NCBI GenBank assembly: GCA_910591455.2
Contig: OU342807.1
Location: 7,859,930 to 7,923,929 of the forward strand
From: Pholis gunnellus
Taxonomy: Eukaryota; Chordata; Actinopteri; Perciformes; Pholidae
Length of the DNA stretch: 64,000 bases
Direction: 5' to 3'
Position numbers and translations under genes: made by a program. The notes beneath the pieces are model-generated. The model was not told where the DNA came from. It was given only the letters and a program-made list of their open reading frames with translations, and did no database searches. This document shows positions 14,624 through 28,534 of the stretch, piece after piece (the stretch's first letter is position 1; every line of letters starts with the position of its first letter).

Positions 14624-15610
14624 GAGACGCATCGATGCACCCAGTCTCTTCCACACAGTGAGGCCTACAGCGTATTAATTAAACACTGATATCGGATCGG
14701 TACTCTGTATTGGCCGATACCAGAAGCCAAGGTATCATATCGGGACTGAGAATGTTGGATCGGTGCATCCCTAGTGTGTGTGTGTGTGTGGGAGGAATCA
14801 GTGTTCCCCTGCAGAGTAACAGTGTGGGTGAGTCCCTCACCATCCAGGTAGGCTTAGTGATGCCTGACCCACATAAATACACAGACAGCTGGACCAGCCT
14901 GCAGTCCTCGCTGGCAAACTACACAGTTCAAACAGCTTCCGCAAAAACACACAGCTGTCAGATATATGAGGAAATACATTCGCAATACTTTTCCTCGGAA
15001 ATTAAAATATGAATCCTCATAATCTCAGTTGTCTGCTCATGAACAGATAAATGGATTTTTCACTCCAGTGAAGCTTCTCAAACGTTACACAGGAAGTGTT
15101 TTTGATTGTGTGTGATATTGGCATATGAGTCGTACACCGCCCGTAAAACACTGTTGCGCAAGTGATTATAATTACATTTCTGCAGATTGAAAGACTTAAG
15201 CGTCGACCTTTCTGTTCTATTTGTTTTTCAGATCTGATTGTTAAAGTCATTCAACAAAACATGGGAGGAATCAAAATAGAAGAATGGAGAAAGGTACGTT
15301 TGATTTAAGCTATAATGGAGATTAACTTAATCATGTTGTTAAGCAGTGTTTGGATATAATAATATATAACTGTAATTGTTGATTTGATACTTATGAAAGA
15401 TTTTGTTTCTTGCAAATTCAAAAAAATGCACCTTCGATGTATAGAAATTTAATTTGACTTTTTTCATCTTTTATTCTACCTTGACTCATGATGTTGTCTT
15501 CAATTCCCTCTTTAGAAATTGGAATTTTGCTGCCTCTTAAACTCTTGGCTGTCACACTGACCCTGTTTTGTTTGTCTTTCTTTCCCTCTTGCTACGGCTT
15601 TGTGTGGGAA

Positions 15611-15673
<63 letters not shown>

Positions 15674-18600
15674 ACGTGCGCTTGTTGGTCTGCATCCGTT
15701 CGTGTGCACGTGCTATGGGGTCACAGCCAGAAAATGTGGTCCTGTTACTACAGGTAAACTCCTCATAACATTGTGTTCCCATAATACACACTACAATGTC
15801 ATAAAAATGATCCAGCGAGGGAGAACGGTGATTGTATGAATCTTCTCCTCCTGCAGATGATCCACTACGAAGTCGGATTCCTCATATGTGCGACCATCGG
15901 TGTCACCTTTCTGATCCTCACTCCCATCATCGGCATGTGTTTCTGTGTGTGTCGATGCTGTGAGAACTGCGGAGGGGAGATGCACCAGAGACAGAGAAAG
16001 AACGTCGACTGCCAGAGAGGTTTCTACACCGCGTCGCTCATCGCCACCTCCATCTTCATTGTGTGAGTCGCTCCTTTCAGCCTTTATCATATTATCTTGT
16101 TTATCAACACTATGAGGATTAGTTTTCCCTTTTCATGGGAGAAATTAAGGTATTATGACAGTGACTCTGTTCTCACTGTGTGCATTCTGGGTTTCTAGAT
16201 TCTGATGAGTTGTTGGAAAGTGGATTTTGGATATACTGAGCTGGGTACTGGTAAAAGTATTTAAATATAGACCTCGACTTGCATATATTTTCAACAAAAA
16301 GGGAAACATGTCTTGCTAAACTTTAAGTCGTAGATCCCAAAGCAACCAGTACACAAATGTTTTCTGAATTTGACGACTATGAACCACAACATTCCTGGTT
16401 CAATTCTGGCCAGACACCTGTGTTGCATTCTTCTCTCCTTGATTTCCTGCCATATCGGTGCAATTTGTAGTAAACGCTACAATTGACAACAAATGTCCCT
16501 ACAATGAGCTTTATAAAAAATGAACTGACATTTCTCATTACTCAGTGATACCAGATCAAAAGTAATTATAAGTTCATTGTGAAATTATTTACACAAACAC
16601 AAATTATGCAAAAACTCATGGGGTATACACACCTTTTGCATGCGCATGTGTATTTGTATGTGGGTTCCACCGATTTAGCGTCAAACTCCTGTAATGTAGC
16701 TTCGAGAAGAGATGACAAGCGGGCTAACAACCCCAGTGACATCACTCGAGGCAGTTTATCAGATTTTGAGCTCCCTTTGAAGCCACAAAATATTACGCAA
16801 TTATTTTTCTCACATATGCAGTGGTACTCCATAAGACCTGTAAACAGAAGTTTGATGGGTAAAGTCCGTGAAGTTTCACTTTCACAAAAATGCTCACATT
16901 CAGACTGGGACTTCCCGGCCGTTAACCTGTAGTGCAGGAGAAACACAATCCAAAGTGAGCAGGACAGTTAGGTGTCACTGATATCACTTGGCTGACTGTG
17001 AGAGGCCTCTCTGTCTGAATGAGTGCTTTCACATCACAAACACAAAACATGCATATATGAGTACATACAGCAGTTTGTGGCCATTTGGAGATATTATCTC
17101 AGGGTTTGTTGTCATGATTCTTGCATCGTCTCTCACACAGAAGATTCTTTCTGTTGCTTCTTCTGTCGACATTGAGTCAAATCTTTTGCTCAAGGCTCAG
17201 CAGAGGGAAAGAGATTTGTTATCTGGCAGGTAAATGAAATCCCTTCAAAAGAAAAGGAATCATTTCCAAGTTCAGGAATAACCAAAACATCACAGTAATA
17301 ATTCACTTTAACTCAGCTGAAAGTTTGCATGTCATCAGCTCAGCACCGCGTCAGACTTCATCACTCTGTGTTGTTGTCAAAACTTTGAATTATCGCGGCA
17401 TTATCCGTCCTGCTTTCTTGATTTATTATCGTAAGTTCGCTCCAGTATATTACAACACATTAACGTTAATAAACTTGAGATAAGTTAATATCCATTTGAA
17501 TTAATTCCTTGTTAAATATTTACTAAACATGAAGGAGATGGATTGTAGAGGAGTGGAAGATGCCTCACATAATAATTTTAAGCTTGAAGGAAAGTGAGAT
17601 GTGGATTTTCCAAAATAAGCTAAAGTATTAGCTGTAAATCGTGTAGATCTTTCCCAAATCTGTTCATCTTACTCAACTGACAACAGTCAGGACAAAGAAA
17701 GACTTAAAGACAGGTGTGTTGGATAAATGACTTTGATCAAATGTGTGAGCAGTTTATAATGACCCCTCTACCTGATTACCCTGCATTCATGTGATAAACA
17801 GTCAGATCTAAAAGGATAAGCAGAGAGAGCGACATGGAGACAAAGAGAGACTTGCATCTTTTTAAAATCCACATTTCAGATTGAGATGTGTAATAAAAAA
17901 AGAGAAATGCGTCTTTGCAGGCCGGTCACATCTCTTTGAATTCTCCAACAGTGACTTTTGAAGCCCATGGAGCCGAACTACACCTTAATGTAGCCATGCT
18001 GCCCTCTGCTGGTCAGTACTGCTCACTGTCTTTACTTTACTGATCCTGTGTGTGTGCTTGTGTTTCAGTCTGGGTGTGCTCATTGCCTATGCTGCCAACC
18101 ATAATGTCAGCACACAGATTAAGAGCACTCGGAGGCTCATCAACACCAACATGAGAGACCTGAAGACGTTTGCTAACAACACACCTGCGGTATGCCCTCT
18201 CACACACACATACACACACACACACAAACACATGCGTTCCCATTTAAAAGACACACACAATAATTCATGTTTGGATGCTTAATGTGTGTCTTCTGTTGCA
18301 GCAAATTGATTACCTGACAGCCCAGTACACCACAGCAAAGAACAAAGTCCTATCAGACCTGGACAGTAAGAATTCAGACTGTTTACATACTTTACTTGTT
18401 TAATGTCCCTCGCGTTGTTTGCCTGTGTCTCCCCGTGTTTACCTACAGTGGCAATATAAAGCTGTCGTGTTGTCATAAAACCGTCTGCTCTTCCTGTGTT
18501 TCCGGACAGACATTGGACCTTTGCTGGGTGGGAGGATCCACAGTCAGCTGGAGAAAGAGGTGGTTCCCTCACTGGACACTGCGCTGCGTATGGCAGGAGG

Positions 18601-21397
18601 TAACACACACACTCTGTATGAGCTTTTCATACGACCACCTGTTCAGTCCAAGCAGTGGAGACGTAGTATCACAATGCAGTGCTGATGCTGCTGCTGCTGC
18701 TGCTGAAACATCTAATTGGTGATATTGATTTTGAAATTCAAGGATAAATCTCTTCAGCCAAGAACTATTTTTGTTTGAATGTAAAAGTTTGTTCATGTTT
18801 TCTGTTTTATAAAATGCTCAGAAACCTCCGAACACGTAAAAACTGCTAAATAATACACTTTTATCATGTTGAATGTTACTTTGAACTATTCAACATGATA
18901 AAGTATTCCTTATTTTGCTGAACTGAAAATGAAATTGCGACCCCATTGCAACATAAATCTATGTATAAATCTATTATTATTGTCTGCACACTTTTTGTGT
19001 GACGCTACATGATTTGTTTTTATGTGCAGTTTCCTCTCATGTGGTTTCATTACTACAGAATCCCATTGTGTCTTTTAAGGGCACGTCCTCACCATGTTTT
19101 ACTTTCCGTTTTTCCTCTTTGATTTCCTTTTATCTAAAGCAAAAGTTGAGAATGCCATCAAAGGTAATCAGAGCTGAGATGCCCTGTAAAACGTCTCCTA
19201 TCGTGTTTTTTGTGGTATTGTGGTATTTTGGTTATTGTTGTAATTTGGGTAGTTGTGTGGATTGTGAATGTGTGTTAAAATAAAATGTATGACGCTCACC
19301 AGTTTGACAATACAAAATAACACACTCTTCCTCTCTCCCCTGTAGCCATGCGGGAGACCAAAGAGGCCCTAGAGAACGTCAACACCTCCCTGGAGGTTCT
19401 CCAGGAGGGGACGGGGATGCTTCAGGCCAGTCTGTCGGGGGAGCGTGCCTCTCTGTCCAACACCTTGTCAGACCCTGCCTGCACTAATGGAGCTGTGTCT
19501 CACACCTGTAACACCATCCGATCCACGCTGTCGCAGCTGGGAATCAACGCTGACTTCTCCACGGTACTGAGGAATTATCTGACACATGAGATTAGAATGA
19601 AATAAATGGAAAAAAAACATTTTAGTTGTCATCTTTACTAATCTTCACTCTTTTTCTCTCTGTGTCTGTCAGCTGCCAGACGTCACTCGTGCCTTGGAAA
19701 ATGTCAATACAGTCCTGAAAACGGACCTCAGCAACATTGTACAAAAGGTTAGCCTCTGTCTCCAGTTTATCAGCATCCTCCTGCTCATTGTTGTCACTCT
19801 CTTTTTCATATTCTTACGAAATACACCCTAGAAATGGTTATATATGTTTCTAAATCATCCTTTCTCTCTTCCTTTCCACCTCCAGGGTTACTCATCCTTT
19901 AATAATACACCAAATCTGGTTAAAGAACAAACTAAAAACATTGTCTCAGGTACAGAAGTGTGTATGTATGTATGTATATATATGTATGTACACTGTACTG
20001 TATGTATGTTTATTTAGTTCGCCGAACAAATACAGTGTTTTCCCTTCTTTACAAATGAAATGAGATTCAGTCTGATTGTGGTATTTCACTTTCGTATTTG
20101 TTCTTCTCTCGCCTTCACCTTGTGAATGATGAAACCACAGCTCTACCTCGTAAGTCCTTCTTTGTCCCTTTTCACTTTCTGTGAGACTTTTCTCAATGTT
20201 GTCACCTTTGTACTGACAGGCCTTCTAATTGATATTGTTTGTTTGTGTGTATAGGAGTAAAAGGTATGCTGGATAAGATTGGCATAGAGATCAACAGCTT
20301 CTCAAAGATGTTCCCAGTGGAACCTTCTCTGGTCAATTTCACCATTTTCCTCAACGAAGGACAGAAAAATATAGAGTCCTATTACCCACAGATGGACCAA
20401 ATGGACTTCTACAGGTTTGTGCATGTGTATTTGTCTGTGTACATGTATCAATCAGGTCGTGGGAACACATATCGTGGGGAAAATATGTATTGTATTCATA
20501 ATTATGACATGGTTATGGTGAGGGTAAATTCATGTTAATCAATGCAGTGTCCTCGCAAACGACAGCACTAAGTGTGTGTCTGTATGTGTCTGTGCCGCAG
20601 GTGGGTCGGCTGTGTGGCAGTGCTCTGCATGGTCGTCCTGGTCCTGGCCTTCAACATCCTGGGGCTGCTGTGTGGCACCTGTGGCTACGATAAGCAAGCT
20701 ACACCAACAACACGAGGCTGCCTATCGAACACCGGCGGCAACCTGCTCATGGCGTATGTTACTAAGACCACTGTTTTATTGCAATGGCTTTCATCAGAGG
20801 GCCATAGGCTTAATCACCATTCTGTTACCTCATTCGGTGATGGATGGCGACTTAACTGACTTTTATTTCAGTTAAAATCTTTGACATTATTACTTTAATG
20901 CTCAGCTAATTTGAAGTGACCAACAGCAGATGTTTGCACTATAGAACATTTGTTTTCTCTCTATAGACATGTGATCAAATGTGACAAAAGTTCAGTTTCG
21001 TTCACCCGTTTGTCCCATAATTGACCATTTTTGCAGCTTTGCCCTGAATGAATGATGCATTCTGCCAGTAAACAGTTATTCTTAGCAGATACCTACTGAT
21101 GTTTCTGTGTGATTGTGTTTCACGTACTCTGCCTCTGGCTCTTTCAGTGGGGTGGGCTTCTCTTTCATCTTCGTCTGGGTGCTGATGGGCATCGTGACCA
21201 CCCTGTTTGTTGTTGGTGGCAACGTGGAGAAGATGATGTGCGAACCGCTCGCTAACCGACAGCTGTTCAAGGTGTTAAAAACAAACTTCTTTCCCGAATC
21301 ATCTTATTTTGACTCTCCCCTCTGCCTTTCTCTGTGTTATTTTAGAAAGCATTTAATCTGAGCGGGATTGTGTTTAATAACGTACAACGCGGTGGTC

Positions 21398-21480
<83 letters not shown>

Positions 21481-24400
21481 CATAGACACACCATTCCTGG
21501 TTCATCCCGCCAAGAAGAACTTCCTTCCAGGGATGCTGTTTCAGAATCCCAACATTGACTTGACTTTGGGAAGCATGTACAGGTAACATGCCAACAGCTA
21601 ATACTGTACATAATGTAATTGAAGCTCATTGTTTACTGTGTCTTGTGACTGAAAGTGAAAAGAAAAATGAAACAAGATAAATAATGTTAATGAGCTGCAT
21701 ATTATGCCTCAAAGTAAAAGAAAAATAAATAATGTTTTTTCTAATTTTGACTCAAATGTTTGTCTTTTGTCTTTGTAGGGACTGCTATGAGAACAACGGT
21801 CTGTACCATTCTCTGCAACTGGAGACCATGTTCAACATCAACTCCTTCCTCAACAGAACTGTGGTGAGTGTCAGTTTACTGAGTAGGAAATACTGATAAA
21901 AGTCTGTGTTAAAGTCTGTGTGAATGGTAACTTATCCGTTTGAATGTGTGGTTCAAACAGTACAACAGGGATCTGGCCAAAGTGTTTGAGAGTGTGCAGG
22001 TCGACCTGCATGACATCACGCTGCTTGAGCAGGCCGGCAGAGACAGCCTCTTCAACTTCGCCAACTCTGGAGTTGGAAATATCGACTATGAAGCCTACCT
22101 GGCTGAGGTAATCTGTGTGTCTGTGTGTCTACAGTACCTTTTCTACTAAATTGAGTCTTGGTTTTAGTTAAGGTCAGGCTAAGCCTCCAGGACTTTAATG
22201 TAAGTTACTGTAATGTCCACGCCGTTGACAAAACGTTAGTGCTGTTCTCCTTTCATCTGATTGTTTTTGTGTCAAGGTTATTTCAATAAACTAAACATGA
22301 GCACAGCTGTTGTACTATGAAATAAATAAATATTTTATCAGCTAATCTTTTGTACAAATACAAAAAGTTTTCAGCTCAATTTTTTGTTAACATAATTTTG
22401 GGCAAAAATTTCTTATTCAGATTGTGCATCTCCAGACTGAAGGAGGGAATTTACAACTGTATGAGCCTTTGTTTTTTGATTTAGGTCACTAAGGGAGTCA
22501 CTCTCGTGGATCTCCTCTCCTACTCGACTGACCTGGAGGCTCAGGCCGACCTAACGGTGAGTCTCATTATTATCTCACCAACAAATTACAGCAACGGCAT
22601 GATGCTGCTTTTATCATTCAAATGATGAAATGATGAAGAAATAATGTTTTACATACATAATACACATTGCTTTGGATTATTATGCAGGTTACACCTGTAG
22701 TACTGCTGTAAAAAAAGTAACTGCTTAGAGTGACTAAGAGGTATAATCAGTTTTTATATTTGTCGGCTGCAGTGATCTGTCACATCTAGTTTTAACTTAT
22801 GATGCTCGAGTGCTTGTGAAAGTATTTGGACCCAGGGAGTTGGCTTTAGAGATTCTGTTTCATTTGTTTTTGAACCTTGATTTAATCTTGACATGTTAAA
22901 GAAATATTCTTAAACCAACAAACCCAAATATACAGTTGGACAGCCTCTCTGGAAAATAATTTCGCTTCATGCTCAGTTGGTCTGAACAAGCTGCCCATTC
23001 ACCCTGAACACACACATTTATGGCACATGCATCGTACATAGTACAGGAACTATGCCGTTTAAAGGCACACGGGACATACCACAGACGGATTAGTGTGTGC
23101 TTGTATTTCTAAAGCAGGAAGGAATAATAAATAATTTAATTGATAGTCATTACCTGATTATCCTCAAGATTTAACTGCAACAAACTGCTGCATCCTCTGC
23201 TTTTTGTGTGTTTGTTTACAGCCACGTGGTGCTCTGGAGAACGCACTGAAAGGACACGCCAGCAGTATCAGACAGATTCACAGAGAACATGTGGTTCCCA
23301 TGGAGCAAGCAATGGTAATCAACTCTCTCATCAAACACATTAAACACTTACACGTCATACATATGCACAAGCAAATACACACAGATCTGCTCCTATGTCC
23401 AAAAAACACCTTCCTTCTACTGACAAAGTAAATAAACATACAGTATACTACTTTATGAGACTCGACTTAGCAGAAACCATCTTGTGCCGCATCTTGGAGC
23501 AAACAACATTTGTAATGCTCTTGTTTAAGGCTTATCTTAACAGAAAATGTCAGATAATGTACAGCAATGTACCTTATTTCTCTATAACAAACAAATTGTT
23601 AGGATAGATAACATAAAAATCACATTTAAAGAGTGTAAATAATCAGATCACAAGTTTAAGAACAAACAAAATGGAAGTATAATCCTTTTATTTGTTAGCC
23701 GCTCTCTTTACTTATCTTCTCTCTTCTTCCTTTTTGTTCGGTAAATGGTAACAGAAATATGTCAAAGCGCGGGTAAGCCACTGTTATATCGCATATATAT
23801 ATACATATATATATATATGTATATATATATACATATATATCGCAACATGACAGTGTTCATGTTGCGTGTTTTGTCATAGGAGTGTTGTTAATGTTGTGAC
23901 AGCGGTTACGTGATGTGATGGCGTTTTTTGTTAATGGGTCATTTAGAGACGCAGTTATGGTTTGTTTGGTGACAGTTTCTCTCCTCACACAGAGTACACT
24001 GAGCCAGAGTATCAAGCAGCTGCAGAGGATGTCCAGTGACCTGCCGGTGAGGAAGCAAACAACGATATTACAGATCATTGTATTACCATCACATGTTGTC
24101 AATAATATATATAATAATTTACTGTATTAGCACACAGACAATGCCATCTACTTATCAAACATGCAGAACACTTCCTATTAACTTCTGTATTGTCATCTGA
24201 ACATAAACAAACTATTCACACTTACTTGCTTAATTGTCTCATAAGTGCAAATTAATCTCGTTCTCTGTCTGTGTCTTTTAGGTCAAGGTTACGAATATCC
24301 TGAGTGCCATCGATGCAGCAGAGTACCTCATCACTCATAACGCCTCCCATGTGGTGAAACAGGTATTAAAAAGATAATTACAACAAACTGTATTATATGA

Positions 24401-27400
24401 GTGATATGTAACTGTGCACACGTGGATACAGCTTTATCTATTTATTGCCACATTTGTGGCCAAAAACGGCGATATTCATCTAAAAACTTGTTTTGATAAG
24501 TTCCTCAGCTCCCACACAACAGTAACTTCTTGTATTACAACACAAGTTTGATTGACCTGAGCAGAAACAGCACTATAAGAACAACTTTAAGTTACTCAGT
24601 ATTTTATCTTACCGTAGGAATCCACACGAACCCTCCACAGACTCCCGTCACACATTTGCTGACATGTTTTCCTCTCTGTTTGTTCCTCTCTAGGAAACAA
24701 AAGGCTACACACAGAGCTTGGTGGGATACTTCAAACAGTATACAGAATGGGTTAAGAACTCGGTGAGTATACCACCAGTTTTCTATGTTGTATAATATTG
24801 ACGTCTCCTTATAAAGTTTACAGGTTGATAATTCACAGCAGAGACTTTATCAGCAGAAGGGAAGAGTGTAATTGTACGATGCAAATTGAAACCCAAAGTA
24901 AAAGTGTTCCGTTAGTGTTGGATTCATACTTGATTATAGTGAGAGAAAAGTTAAACTATCAGCAATCGAGCTGCACTCTTAAGAGTCAACCGGGACCCTG
25001 TTAACAGTTAGTTTTAAAATGTGTTTTGGGGCGATCGGATCAGCAGTGGACAGCGCTAAATACAAGTGTAAATGACCACCAAGGCACATTGTGATCTGAC
25101 AGAGTTCTCACAGTTCCTTAAAAAGCCGTAAAGGCCATAAGTGGTATAAAAATGCTTTCAAAAGTCTTATAAAAGCTAAGACATTGTAAGTAGGATTTCA
25201 TGAATCTTGTGACACAATGACAAAACACCAGTCATACAAGTCAAATAAGGGAAAAGTCTTAAATCCAAGTCACCCTGTCTGATTACTCAAGGCACTCATC
25301 GATGTGGTCCGGGACCCATTTGACAACATACCTTTTGTAAGCTGCGTTCCAAATCGCATACTTTTGCTTTTTGCTTTAAGTAAGTACAGCAGCTGCCCTT
25401 ACAAAGGGCGTTCTGTTGCATGCAGTATGCATTCAATTGGGACACACTACTTCCACATATCATGGCACCTTGAACTGTGACCCTGTTGCTCATATATCTG
25501 CTGCACAGAGGCTTGTGGGTCAGAATAACCAGAAAAGCACGCTGGCTTGCATACTGCAATGTGCGACCTGATGTAGGAGAACATCCTGGTGTTTTTGACA
25601 TACTGCGTTGACATACTATGTGTTTTGACATCCAAAATATTTTTCGGGCATACTAAATAGTATGGTAGAATGGGTATTGTAACGCACAGCCGAACGCTTA
25701 TGTGCCATGATGCGTCCAGACGTGGATGAAACAGGAAAATACATCATCAAATACGTCATATCCAGTTAGTTATCAAAATCGCGTACGCTGTCTTCGTCCA
25801 CGACTTTTGACAATTTCGAAAAAAGCTCACAGAGATGCATAACAAGTGCTTCAAACATCTTGGACAATTTGTTTTGCCTGGAACCCAAAATAAATAGACC
25901 CAGTCTGTATGGTTTTGATTTCTAGACTAGCCAGGGAAGTGGATTACTGCCTCCCGTCATTTAAAAACAACAATGTATTTGGTTTTAGCAAACGGAAATG
26001 ATGCACGTGTCTTTTTGCGTATAGAGCGGAGAAGCGATCCCAAGTGGTCACTTGAGATGCATCTGGAGACGCATGCAAATGCCAGGTGTGAACCGATGTA
26101 TTTAGAGCTGTCCACGTGTGATCGGATCACCCAAGACGCACGTTAATGTGAAGTGGAAACAGGGCTCGGATGTTCAGTAAATCACGGAAGCTTTAGAAGT
26201 TCTCTGATTGTAACCAGATTATTTAAACAGTCCAAGAAGCCACTTTGATTTAAATTGAACATCTATAATAAGAAGGTTGAGGAGAGATCATCTTCCACTG
26301 CTGCACCATACTCATCAAGTTATGGTTTGACGTTTGACGTCATTCATGCGTACACTGTAATCTATACTTTGGGTTTTCTGGTGTCTTTTTCCCCTACAGT
26401 TGACTTCAGAGGTGGCCCAGTGTAAACCCATCAGTAACATTGTGGACAGCATGGAGATAGTAGGGTGCAGCTTCGTAGTCGACTCAGTGGTAAGGCACCA
26501 GAACACTGTGGTTATCTGTATGTGTGTGTGTGTGTGTGTGCGTGTGTGTGTGTGTGTGTGTGCACTGATTCATTGCACAGCTGTATGTACAGTACATGTC
26601 CCCCCACATGTATTTGGATTTCAACTAGAAACATAAACGGCTCTTTGACGGTTTGAGGGAGCTCTGGGTTTTTGGGAGTGATGATGGCTGTGGAGCCATT
26701 CGGGCCTCACGTACGGGAACAGTATGTTCTCAGGTCTCCGACACACTCGCTCACACACACACTGAGATGAGATAGGGTCTGTTTTGAGGCAGGAGGGGGA
26801 GTAACATACACATAGATTCCTCACTGTTTTCACTCCTACCCTGAGGAGTTGTAAAGTTTTTTTATTTACATATCAGCTGTATATCGTGTGTGTTTGTGAG
26901 AGCTCAAACAAGTCACAGACTGTGGTCAATATAAATATAAGGTTTGTTTTGTACATCAGCGCTCCAGCAGTGCCTGGAGCCTCTGTATGTGCTGTATGTG
27001 TGTACGAGTTTATATTTATATGTTCCGTCCTATTTGTGCCTGGTGAAGTGTACATTTCTTGTACATCCATGTGCCTTTATGTGAAAACCGCGGGGCTGCA
27101 ACTAACGATTATCAATTCATCTTTTTAACTCTATAAAATTGTGAAAAGTGCCAAATGAGTCCTTAGGAAAGTTTTTGTGACCAACACTAAACCAAAATAG
27201 AAAATATGAAGCATGGTGGAAAGTAACAACACTTACATTTGAATACTGTACAATTACCACTTTATGCCACTTTATAGTATAGTATACTAATATAGTACTT
27301 TCTTACTGCATCACTATTATCTGAGTATTGTAGGCACTGTACTAGTTACTTCACTGACTTAGCATAAAAAAACATGCATTGAGTAAGAGTAGTAGTAAAA

Positions 27401-28463
27401 CTACTCAAAATACTACTATGTGTTATTTCTATTATTGCTTTTACTTTCTACTATTACTACTATGAAGGATCTGAAAACATCTTCTACCTCTTAAATGATG
27501 AATCAATTCATCGACTAATCTTTGAAACATATGTTAGCACTAAAAATCGAATTCAGATTAAAGTTTATTTGAGTGCGAATGAATCAAAGGTTAACTGGAC
27601 GTGTTTTTCAGAACACATTCTGGTTCGGACTGGGAGGCTGCTGTGTCCTCCTGATTCCCAGTATCATCTTCTCCATCAAACTGGCCAAGTATTACAGAAG
27701 GATGGACACAGAGGACGTCTTTGAAGAGTGAGTCCAAACACACGCTCACATTTTGTACATACAGCCACAGACAGAAATGATGTTAGTAGTCCTCGTAGTT
27801 TTTTCTGAATCTTCTCTGTAGATTAAAAAATAATTAATTAATCCTCTTCTTTCCTTCTCTCTGTCATTATTCCTGTGATTCTCCTCATATTTTCTCCTCG
27901 TGTTATTTCCGCTCTCGCTCCAGAACCTCTTACCCGTGGCTTGTTGCACTTTGATGTTTGTCTGCTCTTCACACGTCTTTTCGCCCTCTTCCACGTGCCC
28001 ATTGCCTGTTTGGTACGGAGTACTTCGATTTTTGGATCCCTTCACATCTTTCTTGCACCTTTTTTTTACCGCAAATCTGAAATTACAAGCATGGTCTTCC
28101 TCTCTTTGCATGGATCTTCATCTCACCATCTTCTCCTGCGTCTTCCTCCTCTTTTCCGACTTTAATACCGAGGATCACTCCATCCTTGTTGCTTTCAGCG
28201 GAGTCTTCCCATTCTCTTCCTCACCTGTCCAACCTCGCTCTTGTGTTGCAGTATGGGTAATACAGGTAATCATGGTGAACAAGTGTGCGATATCCACGGA
28301 GACCTCGCTGTGGTCAGGTACGAGCAGTGTCTCTGCTTGCATGCATGCCGCGGTGTTAATTGGCGGAGGGATATTTTGGAGAGTCTGCAGACATTTGCTA
28401 CATTTCTCAACAGACTTTGACTTTTTAAAGAATTCCCCATGTGTGTATATATATATATGTGTC

Positions 28464-28534
<71 letters not shown>

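Larger units (their letters stand above)
7938..15231 (+). other. PROM1 intron 1 (7.3 kb)
   Basis: No coding exon was found. Up to about 13.5 kb the sequence is AT-rich with short microsatellites (for example 10718-10740 and 12239-12260) and nothing else I can support. The 3' part holds a (TG)42 tract, a composite repeat with a nested MITE, and a second MITE, all listed separately. Intronic enhancers are possible but not visible by eye. Confidence 0.7.

Noticed and set aside
15488..15839. Several overlapping VCVC/THTH-rich frames
   Set aside because: Generated by the (TG)30 microsatellite; the only exon there is the 27-nt one at 15727-15753.
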